Shown piece by piece: positions 17,336-24,753 of a DNA stretch of 64,000 nt (within the stretch, counting starts at the first letter, position 1; every line of letters starts with the position of its first letter). This DNA is from Roseobacter insulae (lineage in GTDB: Bacteria > Pseudomonadota > Alphaproteobacteria > Rhodobacterales > Rhodobacteraceae). The stretch spans positions 1,010,210 to 1,074,209 of the forward strand of contig NZ_JAHXDN010000002.1 of assembly GCF_019375555.1 (NCBI RefSeq), given 5' to 3'. The notes beneath the pieces are model-generated. The model made no database searches and was not told the DNA's origin. It saw nothing but the letters and a program-made list of their open reading frames with translations. The position numbers were made by a program, and so were the translations under genes.

Positions 17336-18223
17336 ATGAACTTTTCCGCTGTTAAATCGATCGGCATCGCAACATTTGCGCATATTTCGCGTAACAACCT
17401 CGGCCTGATTGCGGCCGGGGTTGCTTTTTATTCCATGCTCTCCGTTTTCCCGGCACTGGCCGCGCTGATCGCTGTTCTGAGCCTGATTGCCAACCCTTCG
17501 GTCGTGATTGTGCAGCTGGAGGAGGTGCGGGGCCTGATGCCGGACGCGGTTTACAACATTCTCAATACCCAGATCGTCGGTCTTGTCAGTACCAGTTCGG
17601 ATACTCTGGGCTGGGCAGGGGCGGTATCGCTGGGTGTGGCGTTATGGTCTGCCCGGGCCGGTGTCGGCTCGATGATGCACGGGCTTAACCTGGTGTATGA
17701 CAAGAAGGGGAGGGCGACGCTCAAACACTATCTGCGCGCCCTGATCCTCACGGTCTGTCTGCTGGGCGTGGGCGTCGTGTCTCTGGTGACCGTGGTGGTT
17801 GCGCCCATCGCGTTGTCGTTTATCCCCTTGGGTGGCATTACCAGCATCATCATCGAGTTCCTGCGCTGGAGCGTTGCAATCGTGGTGATATTCGCAGGTA
17901 TTGGCTTGCTCTACCGGTTTGGACCCAATCGCAAGGGCATCAGGATCGGTTGGCTGACCCCGGGCGCCGTGATGGCCGGAACCTCGTGGGCCGTCCTCTC
18001 CATCGCCTTTTCGTATTACGTGGCGCATTTCGGGAATTATAACGAAGTCTACGGATCCATCGGCGCGGTCATCGCGATGTTGATCTGGCTGTGGATCAGC
18101 GCGTTTCTCGTTTTGCTGGGGGCAGCACTGAACGCGGAAATCGAAAAGCAGCGCGCCGCAGAGCCTGCGCGCCAGCCCGACCCGGTGATCACCGATGTGC
18201 AGACTGCGGAGGTGGCGGAGTAA
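17336..18223 (+). CDS. YihY/BrkB family inner-membrane protein
   Basis: A 295-residue polytopic protein of the YihY/virulence factor BrkB family, once called ribonuclease BN. It begins with the conserved NNLGLIAAGVAFYSMLSVFP segment. The middle has VSLGVALWSARAGVGSMMHGLNLVYD, and FGNYNEVYGSIGAVIAMLIW closes the core. Six membrane helices are expected. Transport activity is suspected in the family but not established. It is downstream of the PLDc_N gene in the same predicted stress-regulated transcript. Confidence 0.9.
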   Translation: MNFSAVKSIGIATFAHISRNNLGLIAAGVAFYSMLSVFPALAALIAVLSLIANPSVVIVQLEEVRGLMPDAVYNILNTQIVGLVSTSSDTLGWAGAVSLGVALWSARAGVGSMMHGLNLVYDKKGRATLKHYLRALILTVCLLGVGVVSLVTVVVAPIALSFIPLGGITSIIIEFLRWSVAIVVIFAGIGLLYRFGPNRKGIRIGWLTPGAVMAGTSWAVLSIAFSYYVAHFGNYNEVYGSIGAVIAMLIWLWISAFLVLLGAALNAEIEKQRAAEPARQPDPVITDVQTAEVAE

Positions 18224-18256
18224 CTGCGGCAGACCGTCACGCCCCCGGTGACATAT

Positions 18257-18282
18257 GGAACATATGCGGGGCCTCTGCTGTT
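18257..18282 (+). promoter_or_regulatory. Predicted EcfG promoter of dps
   Basis: GGAAC at 18257-18261 and GTT at 18280-18282 (N18 between them), about 33 bases before the dps ATG. Spacing is identical to the other predicted EcfG sites near the PLDc_N, FNT and 36-residue genes. Confidence 0.65.
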
Positions 18283-18314
18283 TCTCCTACAGCTGAATAA
18301 ATAGGAGAGATATC

Positions 18315-18812
18315 ATGACAAGCGCTTTAAATGTCGTCCCCGAAACAAGTGACATCAGTACCGGCGTCAAGGATGCCGAAGCGATGGCAAAGGGCTTGGA
18401 GAACGCGCTGGCGGATACCTACCGCCTGATCTTCAAGACACATGCCGCTCACTGGAATGTTGAGGGTCCCTTGTTCTTCTCGGTGCACAACCTGACCGAA
18501 GAGCAATACGAGAACCTGTTCGAAGCGGCTGACGAGATTGCCGAGCGCATCCGCGCGCTGGGTCAACTGGCCCCGTCGACACTGTCGTCCATCGTCGCCA
18601 ATTCCGTGGTTCAGGATGAAGAAGCGCCCGCCTCCACGGGCGAGATGTGCGAAGACCTGGCGGCAGATCACGAGCGCGTTGCTCACCGACTGCACGCTCT
18701 GATCAAACTGTCAGGTGAACACGGCGACCCGGTGACCGAAGATCTGGCGACAGGGCGCGCCGCCTTCCACGAAAAAGCGGCATGGATGCTGCGATCAATT
18801 GCCAAATCCTGA
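18315..18812 (+). CDS. dps: Dps family DNA-binding/ferritin-like protein
   Basis: A 165-residue Dps (ferritin-like four-helix) protein that oxidises and stores iron and can shield DNA under stress as a dodecamer. Ferroxidase-site residues are visible in KTHAAHWNVEGPLFFSVH and in the downstream ENLFEAADEIAERI. The N-terminus lacks a long lysine tail, so DNA binding may be weak. The start has AGGAGA upstream, an EcfG-type promoter precedes it, and a strong terminator follows. dps is a classical general stress response target. Confidence 0.93.
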   Translation: MTSALNVVPETSDISTGVKDAEAMAKGLENALADTYRLIFKTHAAHWNVEGPLFFSVHNLTEEQYENLFEAADEIAERIRALGQLAPSTLSSIVANSVVQDEEAPASTGEMCEDLAADHERVAHRLHALIKLSGEHGDPVTEDLATGRAAFHEKAAWMLRSIAKS

Positions 18813-18821
18813 TGGCAAGAC

Positions 18822-18848
18822 AAACCCCGCCGATCCGGCGGGGTTTTT
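18822..18848 (+). terminator. Intrinsic terminator after dps
   Basis: A 10-bp perfect stem (AACCCCGCCG at 18823-18832 with CGGCGGGGTT at 18836-18845) has a 3-base loop and runs into TTTTT. It lies between the convergent dps and phyR genes and may serve both. Confidence 0.92.
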
Positions 18849-18860
18849 CGTTCTGCAGCA

Positions 18861-19670
18861 TCACGCCTTCAGCGTTTCGGTGGAGGAGAAGAACATCGCC
18901 TGACTAACCGCGGAGACGACCTGATCCTCGGTATAGGGTTTTGAAATCAGGAAGGCGGGTTCGTGCTTGTCGCCTGTCAGAAGGCGCTCCGGGAAAGCGG
19001 TGATAAAGATTACCGGACGGTCGCCCAGCTTGCTCATCAGGTCATTCACAGCGTCAATGCCCGAAGAATTGTCGGCCAGTTGAATATCCGCAAGAATTAG
19101 ATCGGGCGTGTCCGCCGCGCCCAGTTTCACCGCCTCGTCGCGCGTGCGCGCGACGCCGGTTACTCGGTGCCCCATCTCGGAGACGATGTTCTCAATGTCC
19201 ATGGCGATGATCGCCTCGTCCTCGATAATCATGACGGAGCCGGAAACAGCGTCTGCCATTTCGCGCCGCGCAATTGTCACCAGCTCTTCCGCCTCGGCCT
19301 GATCGATGCCGATGATGCTGGCGATCTCTCCGAAGGTGAAACCCTCGATGCTGTGCAGCAAGAGCGCTTCCCGGCTATTGGCAGTCAACCGCGCGAGATG
19401 CTTTTGAGCGCGCGCCTTGAGCCCGCTTTCGCCATCGTCAATCGGGGCCCCCGCGCTGGACCAGATACCGTAGAGCACGCGGAAAACGCCCGTTTTCACG
19501 GACACGCCATCCAGGACGGAGCGGTCGGCGAGAATTGCTTCCAATGCGGCAGCGGCGAACCGGTCACCGCTGTCCTGACTGCCGGTCATGGCACGTGCAA
19601 AGCGGCGCAGAAACGGCAGAATGTCTCCGAGCTCTGCGCTGATGTCACGGTTTGCTGTAGCATCCGACAT
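18861..19670 (-). CDS. phyR: General stress response regulator PhyR
   Basis: The anti-anti-sigma response regulator of the alphaproteobacterial general stress response. Residues 1-140 form an EcfG-like sigma domain (sigma2/sigma4 mimic), and residues 145-265 a receiver domain with the acidic pair at 151-152, phospho-acceptor Asp195 (LILADIQL) and Lys244 (SKPY). When phosphorylated it binds NepR and frees EcfG. Its 269 residues are typical. The start at 19670 has AAGGAAG upstream. It is divergent from nepR-ecfG and shares a symmetric double EcfG promoter, giving positive feedback. Confidence 0.96.
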   Translation of the reverse strand: MSDATANRDISAELGDILPFLRRFARAMTGSQDSGDRFAAAALEAILADRSVLDGVSVKTGVFRVLYGIWSSAGAPIDDGESGLKARAQKHLARLTANSREALLLHSIEGFTFGEIASIIGIDQAEAEELVTIARREMADAVSGSVMIIEDEAIIAMDIENIVSEMGHRVTGVARTRDEAVKLGAADTPDLILADIQLADNSSGIDAVNDLMSKLGDRPVIFITAFPERLLTGDKHEPAFLISKPYTEDQVVSAVSQAMFFSSTETLKA

Positions 19671-19698
19671 GAGAAATCTTCCTTTTTTCACTTTTCTT

Positions 19699-19730
19699 GG
19701 AACCAAACCCCCGGTTACGAGTTTGGTTCC
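19699..19730. promoter_or_regulatory. Perfectly symmetric divergent EcfG promoter (phyR / nepR-ecfG)
   Basis: A 32-bp element with 10-bp perfect inverted arms (GGAACCAAAC at 19699-19708, GTTTGGTTCC at 19721-19730). On each strand it reads GGAAC-N17-GTTT. The two promoters therefore overlap completely: the -35 of one is embedded beside the -10 of the other. One faces phyR, the other nepR-ecfG. Confidence 0.85.
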
Positions 19731-19776
19731 GACGCAGGTGGGATATTTTTAACCTTCTCGGGGAATTAGCGGCAGT

Positions 19777-19935
19777 ATGGCTCAATCAAGTGCGAACAGG
19801 AAACGCGAAAGCGTGATTGATGAGAATTTAAAGCGCGTTTACGAGGAAGCGCTGGATGAAGGTGTCCCGGATCGGTTCAAGGAGCTGCTGAACGCATTGA
19901 AACAGCAAGAGCAGTCTAAAGGATCGCAGAAATGA
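19777..19935 (+). CDS. nepR: Anti-sigma factor NepR
   Basis: A 52-residue protein that sequesters EcfG until phosphorylated PhyR displaces it. The diagnostic core is ENLKRVYEEALDEGVPDRF followed by KELLNALKQQ, matching the NepR two-helix signature (LRxxYxxxxxExVPDRFxxLLxxL). Short, charged ends flank it. Its TGA overlaps the ecfG start codon (ATGA), so stoichiometric co-translation with the sigma factor is expected. The ribosome binding site (GGGGAA) is modest. Missing this gene is easy because it is so short. Confidence 0.93.
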   Translation: MAQSSANRKRESVIDENLKRVYEEALDEGVPDRFKELLNALKQQEQSKGSQK

Positions 19936-20489
19936 GCGATCCTGACCCTCGCGATGCCCTCGTAGAGCACCTTCCGGCGATGCGTGCCTTCGCCATCAGC
20001 CTGACGCGTAACGGTGCGACGGCGGATGACATGGTGCAGGACACCCTCGTCAAGGCCTGGACAAACATCGACAAATTCCAGGTCGGCACCAACATGCGCG
20101 CATGGCTGTTCACGATCCTGCGCAACACCTATTATTCGTCCAGAAGAAAAGCGAAGCGGGAAGTGGCCGATGTTGACGGCACTCATACCGAGGCGCTCGC
20201 GGAAAAACCGGCGCATGATGGCCGACTGCAGATGACGGATTTCCGAGAAGCGTTCGCGCAGTTGAGCGATGAGCAACGCGAAGCGCTTTTGCTGGTCGGG
20301 GCCTCCGGATTTTCCTACGAGGAAGCTGCGGATATGTGTGGCGTGGCGGTTGGCACGATCAAAAGCCGCACCAACAGGGCCCGGCAACGTCTGTCTGAAC
20401 TGATGCACCTAGAGGATGACGATTCGCTGGAAATGACGGATGATGCAACCATGTCGGTGCTGACAGCGTCCAAGGCCGCGTCCTTCTAA
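19932..20489 (+). CDS. ecfG: RNA polymerase sigma factor EcfG
   Basis: An ECF (group 15) sigma factor of 185 residues. Sigma region 2 (about 10-80) has ADDMVQDTLVKAWTNIDKF and MRAWLFTILRNTYYSSRRK. Region 4 (about 103-157) has QLSDEQREALLLVGASGFSY and the helix-turn-helix CGVAVGTIKSRTNRARQRL. It directs transcription from GGAAC-N17-nGTT promoters, several of which occur in this window. It overlaps nepR by four bases and is followed two bases later by the sensor kinase. Confidence 0.95.
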   Translation: MSDPDPRDALVEHLPAMRAFAISLTRNGATADDMVQDTLVKAWTNIDKFQVGTNMRAWLFTILRNTYYSSRRKAKREVADVDGTHTEALAEKPAHDGRLQMTDFREAFAQLSDEQREALLLVGASGFSYEEAADMCGVAVGTIKSRTNRARQRLSELMHLEDDDSLEMTDDATMSVLTASKAASF

Positions 20490-20491
20490 AC

Positions 20492-22219
20492 ATGACTGGT
20501 GGTTTTCTGGACGGCGACATCTTTCGGGGTCTCGCCTTCCGCGTCCTGATTTTTTTGTCGCTCGCGTTGCTGCCGTTCGGCCTGATAGCGGTTGTTCAGA
20601 CCCGCGAAATCGCGCGGCAGGCCGAAGTCACGACCGAACTGTCCCTGATCGGGTTGACCGAGCAAGCCTCGGGTGCAGAGCGTACCGTTATCCAGGAGGG
20701 ATTTGGCGCCGCCGAGGCGCTCAGTTCGATCGTGCGATTGTTCGGGGATGATACAGAAGCCTGCGTCAACTTTTTGCGCAGCTATAAAACCGCCTCCGAC
20801 AGGTATTCACTGGTGGGTTTTTTGCCTGCAGATGGCGTGATGACCTGCTCCTCCGATGGTGGCCGATACGATTTCAGCGCCTATCCGGATTTTGACAACG
20901 CCATGGATGCCCCTGAACGCGCCGTTACGCTCAGCAGGACAGGTCCGGTCAGCCGCCAACCGGTGCTGGTGATGACGCACCCGTTTTTCGATGGCGACAT
21001 CTTTGCAGGTTTCATGACCCTGTCGGTGCCCCTGTCGGTGCTGCGCGATCAACGTGACCCGCCGGTGGAACTGACCCCCTCGGATCTGCTGATCTTCACC
21101 TCCGCCGGCGAGGTGATCGTGTCCGACAGGGCGCGCTTGGTCACGCAGTCTGATCTGCCGCAAAACCGCAGTCTTAAAACACTGGCGACCGCGAAACCGG
21201 CTGTGTTCGAGGACGTGAACACGGAAGGAGAAGAGCGCGTCTATTCCGTGGTTCCGATTGTGCCGGGGGTCGCCTACGCGATGAGCATCTGGCAGCGGCA
21301 GGAAATACTGGCCAGCGTGCACCAGACCGGAACGCTCAGTGTTTTTCTGCCTGTGTTGATGTGGCTCGCCAGCCTTGTCGTGGCTTTCTGGGCCATTAAC
21401 CGCCTGGCGATCCGCTACATCCGCAAGCTGGGGCGCCAGATGCGGATATTCGCCTACAACCGGTCCATACCACAGTCGACCATGGGGCAGGGGGTGCCGC
21501 GCGAGTTCGTTGAAATACAGCGGGTTTTCATGGGTATGGCGGAATCGATCATTCGCGATGAAGCGTCGCTCGAAGACTCCCTGCGCGAAAAGAACATCCT
21601 GCTCAAGGAAGTGCACCACCGGGTCAAGAACAACCTGCAACTGATTTCATCGATCATGAACATGCAGATCCGCCGCGCCCAGTCGGAGGATGCAAGGTTC
21701 GTCCTTAAGCGCCTTCAGGAACGTATCCTCAGCCTCGCAACCGTTCACAAGAACCTCTATCAAAGTGATGGAGTGGAACGCGTGGACGCCGGCGCTCTCG
21801 TGGAAGAGATCGTCGGGCAGCTTTTGGTCGTGGGCTTGCCAGCTGGGTCCTCGGTGAAGATTGAACAGTCCTATGAAGCCGTGCAACTGGATACGGATGA
21901 TGCCGCTCCGCTCACGCTACTGGTGTCGGAAACCGTTACCAACGCGATGAAATACATTGGGGTTTCAAACCCTGAAGACCAGGCGCACTTGTCGATTTCG
22001 CTAAAGCAAAGCGATGCGGAAACGGCCGTGTTCACGATTTCCAACAGTATTGGCAAGACGTTGGACGAGGCAGAGGGCACCGGACTGGGCAGTCAGCTCA
22101 TCAACGCCTTTGCGCGGCAATTGAACGCCACGGTGGAGGTCTGCGCGGATGATCATGTGCATACACTGAAAACGGTCTTCCCGGTGCCGCACCGCGTGAA
22201 GTCCGTTCACGATTACTAA
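20492..22219 (+). CDS. HisKA_2/HWE-type sensor histidine kinase (PhyK-like)
   Basis: A 575-residue membrane kinase that probably phosphorylates PhyR. Membrane helices lie at about 13-35 and 281-303 with a ~245-residue extracytoplasmic sensor (Cache-like) between them. A HAMP-like linker follows to about 358. The phospho-acceptor box is KEVHHRVKNNLQLISS with His375. The ATPase domain has the N-box ETVTNAMKY (480-488) and a G-box with GTGLGSQLI. It is co-transcribed with nepR-ecfG (two-base gap), the classical GSR arrangement. The sensed cue is unknown. Confidence 0.9.
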   Translation: MTGGFLDGDIFRGLAFRVLIFLSLALLPFGLIAVVQTREIARQAEVTTELSLIGLTEQASGAERTVIQEGFGAAEALSSIVRLFGDDTEACVNFLRSYKTASDRYSLVGFLPADGVMTCSSDGGRYDFSAYPDFDNAMDAPERAVTLSRTGPVSRQPVLVMTHPFFDGDIFAGFMTLSVPLSVLRDQRDPPVELTPSDLLIFTSAGEVIVSDRARLVTQSDLPQNRSLKTLATAKPAVFEDVNTEGEERVYSVVPIVPGVAYAMSIWQRQEILASVHQTGTLSVFLPVLMWLASLVVAFWAINRLAIRYIRKLGRQMRIFAYNRSIPQSTMGQGVPREFVEIQRVFMGMAESIIRDEASLEDSLREKNILLKEVHHRVKNNLQLISSIMNMQIRRAQSEDARFVLKRLQERILSLATVHKNLYQSDGVERVDAGALVEEIVGQLLVVGLPAGSSVKIEQSYEAVQLDTDDAAPLTLLVSETVTNAMKYIGVSNPEDQAHLSISLKQSDAETAVFTISNSIGKTLDEAEGTGLGSQLINAFARQLNATVEVCADDHVHTLKTVFPVPHRVKSVHDY

Positions 22220-22235
22220 AGCGCAAGGATTCTAT

Positions 22236-22261
22236 GGAACAATGCGCCCCGCGGTGGCGTT
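22236..22261 (+). promoter_or_regulatory. Predicted EcfG promoter of a 36-residue gene
   Basis: GGAAC at 22236-22240 and CGTT at 22258-22261 give the exact GGAAC-N17-CGTT form, 33 bases before the ATG at 22294. Confidence 0.7.
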
Positions 22262-22293
22262 TCCCCCGTGAACACTGAAGAAAGGAACCCGGC

Positions 22294-22404
22294 ATGTCGA
22301 CTGACCTGTTTGTTTTCGGGCTCTCCATTCTGACTGTGGTTGCGCTGATTGTTCTCATTCTGACGAAGGAGCGCAACGGCGAACGTGGCGATGATGGTGA
22401 CTGA
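22294..22404 (+). CDS. 36-residue single-span membrane peptide, likely stress-induced
   Basis: An open frame of 36 codons encodes a short N-terminus (MSTDLFVFG), one hydrophobic helix (about residues 5-24, rich in Leu/Val/Ile), then a charged tail KERNGERGDDGD. AAGAAAGGAA precedes the ATG, and a consensus EcfG promoter sits 33 bases upstream. No known family is recognised. The combination of promoter, ribosome binding site and plausible topology supports a real small membrane protein of the general stress regulon. Confidence 0.65.
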   Translation: MSTDLFVFGLSILTVVALIVLILTKERNGERGDDGD

Positions 22405-22422
22405 CGAAAGCCCGTAATCGCC

Positions 22423-22520
22423 TGACCATCGTTGGTCATTTCGGTTGCCCGAATACCGCCTTGCCAGGCGGATGGAAGCCAAGAGACACATGACCCCGGT
22501 TGCGATAACGCGGCCGGGGT
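22423..22520. terminator. Cluster of three hairpins between convergent genes
   Basis: Stems at 22423-22428/22433-22438 (TGACCA/TGGTCA followed by TTT), 22456-22460/22467-22471 (CCGCC/GGCGG) and 22493-22499/22514-22520 (ACCCCGG/CCGGGGT with an inner GCG/CGC). They fill the gap between the 36-residue gene and the XRE regulator and probably end both transcripts. U-tracts are weak. Confidence 0.45.
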
Positions 22521-22527
22521 TATGGTG

Positions 22528-23169
22528 TCAGAAACTGGGCGGTGTGCAGGCGCTGATGATCTCGCATTCTTCGTCACCGATATTGCGAAACCTGTGCGGC
22601 AGTCGGCTGTTGAACAGGTAGCCATCGCCCGGTCCCAACGTGCTGACTTCGTCATCGACCGTGATCTCGATCCGGCCCCGGATAACGACACCGGCCTCTT
22701 CGGCTTCATGGATCAGCAGTTCGGGCCCTGTATCGGCCCCCGGAGCATAGCGTTCGTGCAAAACCTGCAGTGAATGATCCTGCGCATTCCCCAATTGCCG
22801 CAGCGACAAAAGCTGGGCAGGCATGCCCTCCAGTTCGGGCGGGGCGATCTCGGTGAATTCGCTGGCGGTATAGAAGTATTTACTCTGCGTTGGTTCCTCG
22901 ATCGTGGCAAAAAATTCTGCCATGGAGATCTGGATCGCATCCAGCAGGCTTTTGAGCGACGCAACCGATGGGCTTGTCTTATTCTGTTCGATCAGAGAAA
23001 TAGTGCCATTGGTCAGGCCAGCGCGGGTGGCAAGTTCCCGCTGGGAAAGTCCGCGTTTTTTGCGAATTGCACGCAGTCTGTGTCCGATGTCCAAGGGGTC
23101 GTTTCCTCGTCGTTCGTGTGACGTATTGGTTTTACTCGGGTTTTTAGACAGCACGCAGACAGAAGTCAC
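22528..23169 (-). CDS. XRE-cupin transcriptional regulator (PuuR-like)
   Basis: A 213-residue regulator with an N-terminal helix-turn-helix (about 27-82: RLRAIRKKRGLSQRELATRA, then TNGTISLIEQNKTSPS). The C-terminal cupin (about 140-210) has ELLIHEAEEAGVVIRGRIEI and GDGYLFNSRLPHRF. PuuR of E. coli has the same layout and represses putrescine use. Here the gene is divergent from gabT with a 123-base AT-rich gap, so it probably senses a polyamine/GABA-pathway ligand and controls gabT. The first ~25 residues look unusual, so translation may start somewhat later at a non-ATG codon. Confidence 0.85.
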   Translation of the reverse strand: MTSVCVLSKNPSKTNTSHERRGNDPLDIGHRLRAIRKKRGLSQRELATRAGLTNGTISLIEQNKTSPSVASLKSLLDAIQISMAEFFATIEEPTQSKYFYTASEFTEIAPPELEGMPAQLLSLRQLGNAQDHSLQVLHERYAPGADTGPELLIHEAEEAGVVIRGRIEITVDDEVSTLGPGDGYLFNSRLPHRFRNIGDEECEIISACTPPSF

Positions 23170-23292
23170 AATCTTTTTCTGATGACCCGAGCGAGACGTT
23201 ACTCTGGTAGGTGCAGAATCACGATTGACAATTAAATTAAACGGCGTATCGAGATTTTAAACACCTTGTCCCTGAATCGAAGGATTCCCTCC

Positions 23293-24699
23293 ATGGCCAC
23301 CCCTGCGACAGAAAAAGCATCCAAACCCGCGGCAAAAAAACCGCGCAAGCCGCGCGCGACGAAGCCGCGGAAGATCGCCGTCGTATCGACGACACCAGAA
23401 GAGCAGTCTAACGCGGCCCTGCTGGCGCGCCGGGAAGCTGCCGTTGCCCGTGGCGTCGCCTCTGCCGCGCCTGTTTTTGCCGACCACGCCGAAAATGCCG
23501 AACTCTGGGACGTCGAAGGCAAACGCTACATCGATTTCGCGGGCGGTATCGCGGTCTTGAATACCGGCCATCGTCACCCGGCGGTCATTGCCGCCGCCAA
23601 GGCACAGGAGGACAAGTTTACACATACGTCTTTCCAGGTGGTCCCTTACGAGTCTTACGTGGCGCTGGCCGAAAAGCTGAACAGCCTTGCCCCGGGCGAT
23701 CACGCCAAGAAATCCCTGCTTGTGACCACCGGTGCGGAAGCCGTGGAAAACGCTGTCAAGATTGCGCGCGCGGCCACGGGGCGGCCCGGGGTTATCGCCT
23801 TCACCGGGGGCTATCATGGCCGTACCTTGCTGACGCTGGGCATGACCGGCAAGATCAGCCCCTACAAGAAAGACGTCGGTCCCTTCCCGTCAGATATCTT
23901 CCGCGCACCATTTCCGAGCGTGCGTGACGGCATCTCCGTCGAAGACGCCTTGACCGGCCTGCAAAATCTTTTCCTGACCGATGCGCAACCCGACCGCATC
24001 GCCGCCATCATCATCGAGCCTGTGCTCGGCGAAGGTGGCTACACGCCGGTGCCCTTCGAGATGATGCGCGCGCTGCGCGAGATCTGCGATCAACATGGCA
24101 TCCTGCTGATTTCCGATGAAATTCAGGCGGGGTTCGGCCGCACCGGCACGTGGTTCGCCATTGAACATTCCGGCGTTGTGCCAGACCTGATCACCGTCGC
24201 AAAATCCATGGCCGGCGGCTATCCGATCGCGGGTGTGATTGGGCGTGCCGATGTCATGGACGCGATGGCACCGGGCGGTCTGGGCGGCACTTACGGGGGG
24301 AACCCGGTTGCTTGCGCGGCGGCGCTTGCGGCAATTGAAGCCATTGAAAGCGAAGGACTTCTTGCACGGTCGCTGGCGCTGGGTGCGCATTTCCGGACTC
24401 GCTTCGCCGAAATCGGGGCGCGCGTCGCCCCCTACAGAATGTGGGACATCCGCGGCCTTGGTGCGATGCTGGCAGTGGAATTCGTGACGGATTTTGACAC
24501 CGCAACCCCGGATGCCGCGCTGGTGAAATCCATTTGCGCGCATGCGCTGAAGCGCGGATTGATCCTCTTGGGCTGTGGCATGCATGGCAACGCCTTGCGC
24601 ATCATGGTGCCGCTGACGGCGTCTGATGAGATCATCAACGAAGGTCTTGCCATCTTCGAGGCGGCACTTGCCGATGCGCTGGCCGACCCAGCCACCTGA
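23293..24699 (+). CDS. gabT: 4-aminobutyrate aminotransferase family protein with basic N-terminal extension
   Basis: A class III PLP aminotransferase of 468 residues, most likely GABA-2-oxoglutarate transaminase (succinate semialdehyde plus glutamate products). Landmarks: TGAEAVENAVKIARAATGRP, FTGGYHGRT, the Asp of ISDEIQAGFGRTG and the PLP lysine in TVAKSMAGGYPIAG. Residues 8-27 form an unusual lysine/proline/alanine-rich segment ahead of the conserved core, absent from ordinary GabT. The ATG at 23293 is preceded by AAGGATTCCCTCC. It is divergent from a PuuR-like regulator and ends in a terminator. Confidence 0.88.
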   Translation: MATPATEKASKPAAKKPRKPRATKPRKIAVVSTTPEEQSNAALLARREAAVARGVASAAPVFADHAENAELWDVEGKRYIDFAGGIAVLNTGHRHPAVIAAAKAQEDKFTHTSFQVVPYESYVALAEKLNSLAPGDHAKKSLLVTTGAEAVENAVKIARAATGRPGVIAFTGGYHGRTLLTLGMTGKISPYKKDVGPFPSDIFRAPFPSVRDGISVEDALTGLQNLFLTDAQPDRIAAIIIEPVLGEGGYTPVPFEMMRALREICDQHGILLISDEIQAGFGRTGTWFAIEHSGVVPDLITVAKSMAGGYPIAGVIGRADVMDAMAPGGLGGTYGGNPVACAAALAAIEAIESEGLLARSLALGAHFRTRFAEIGARVAPYRMWDIRGLGAMLAVEFVTDFDTATPDAALVKSICAHALKRGLILLGCGMHGNALRIMVPLTASDEIINEGLAIFEAALADALADPAT

Positions 24700-24724
24700 T
24701 CAGCAATGACGGACTGTGAGCGGG

Positions 24725-24747
24725 AAGGGCATCCACTGGGTGCCCTT
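24725..24747. terminator. Hairpin terminator between gabT and the FMN protein gene
   Basis: AAGGGCATCC at 24725-24734 pairs with GGGTGCCCTT at 24738-24747 (10 bp, one G-T, 3-base loop) and continues into TCT on the plus strand. The flanking genes converge, so it may work in both directions. Confidence 0.7.
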
Positions 24748-24753
24748 TCTGCG

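Noticed and set aside
23223..23292. TTGACA with a weak downstream TATCGA as gabT promoter
   Set aside because: The -10 match is poor and spacing is 16; noted but not strong enough to list as a feature.
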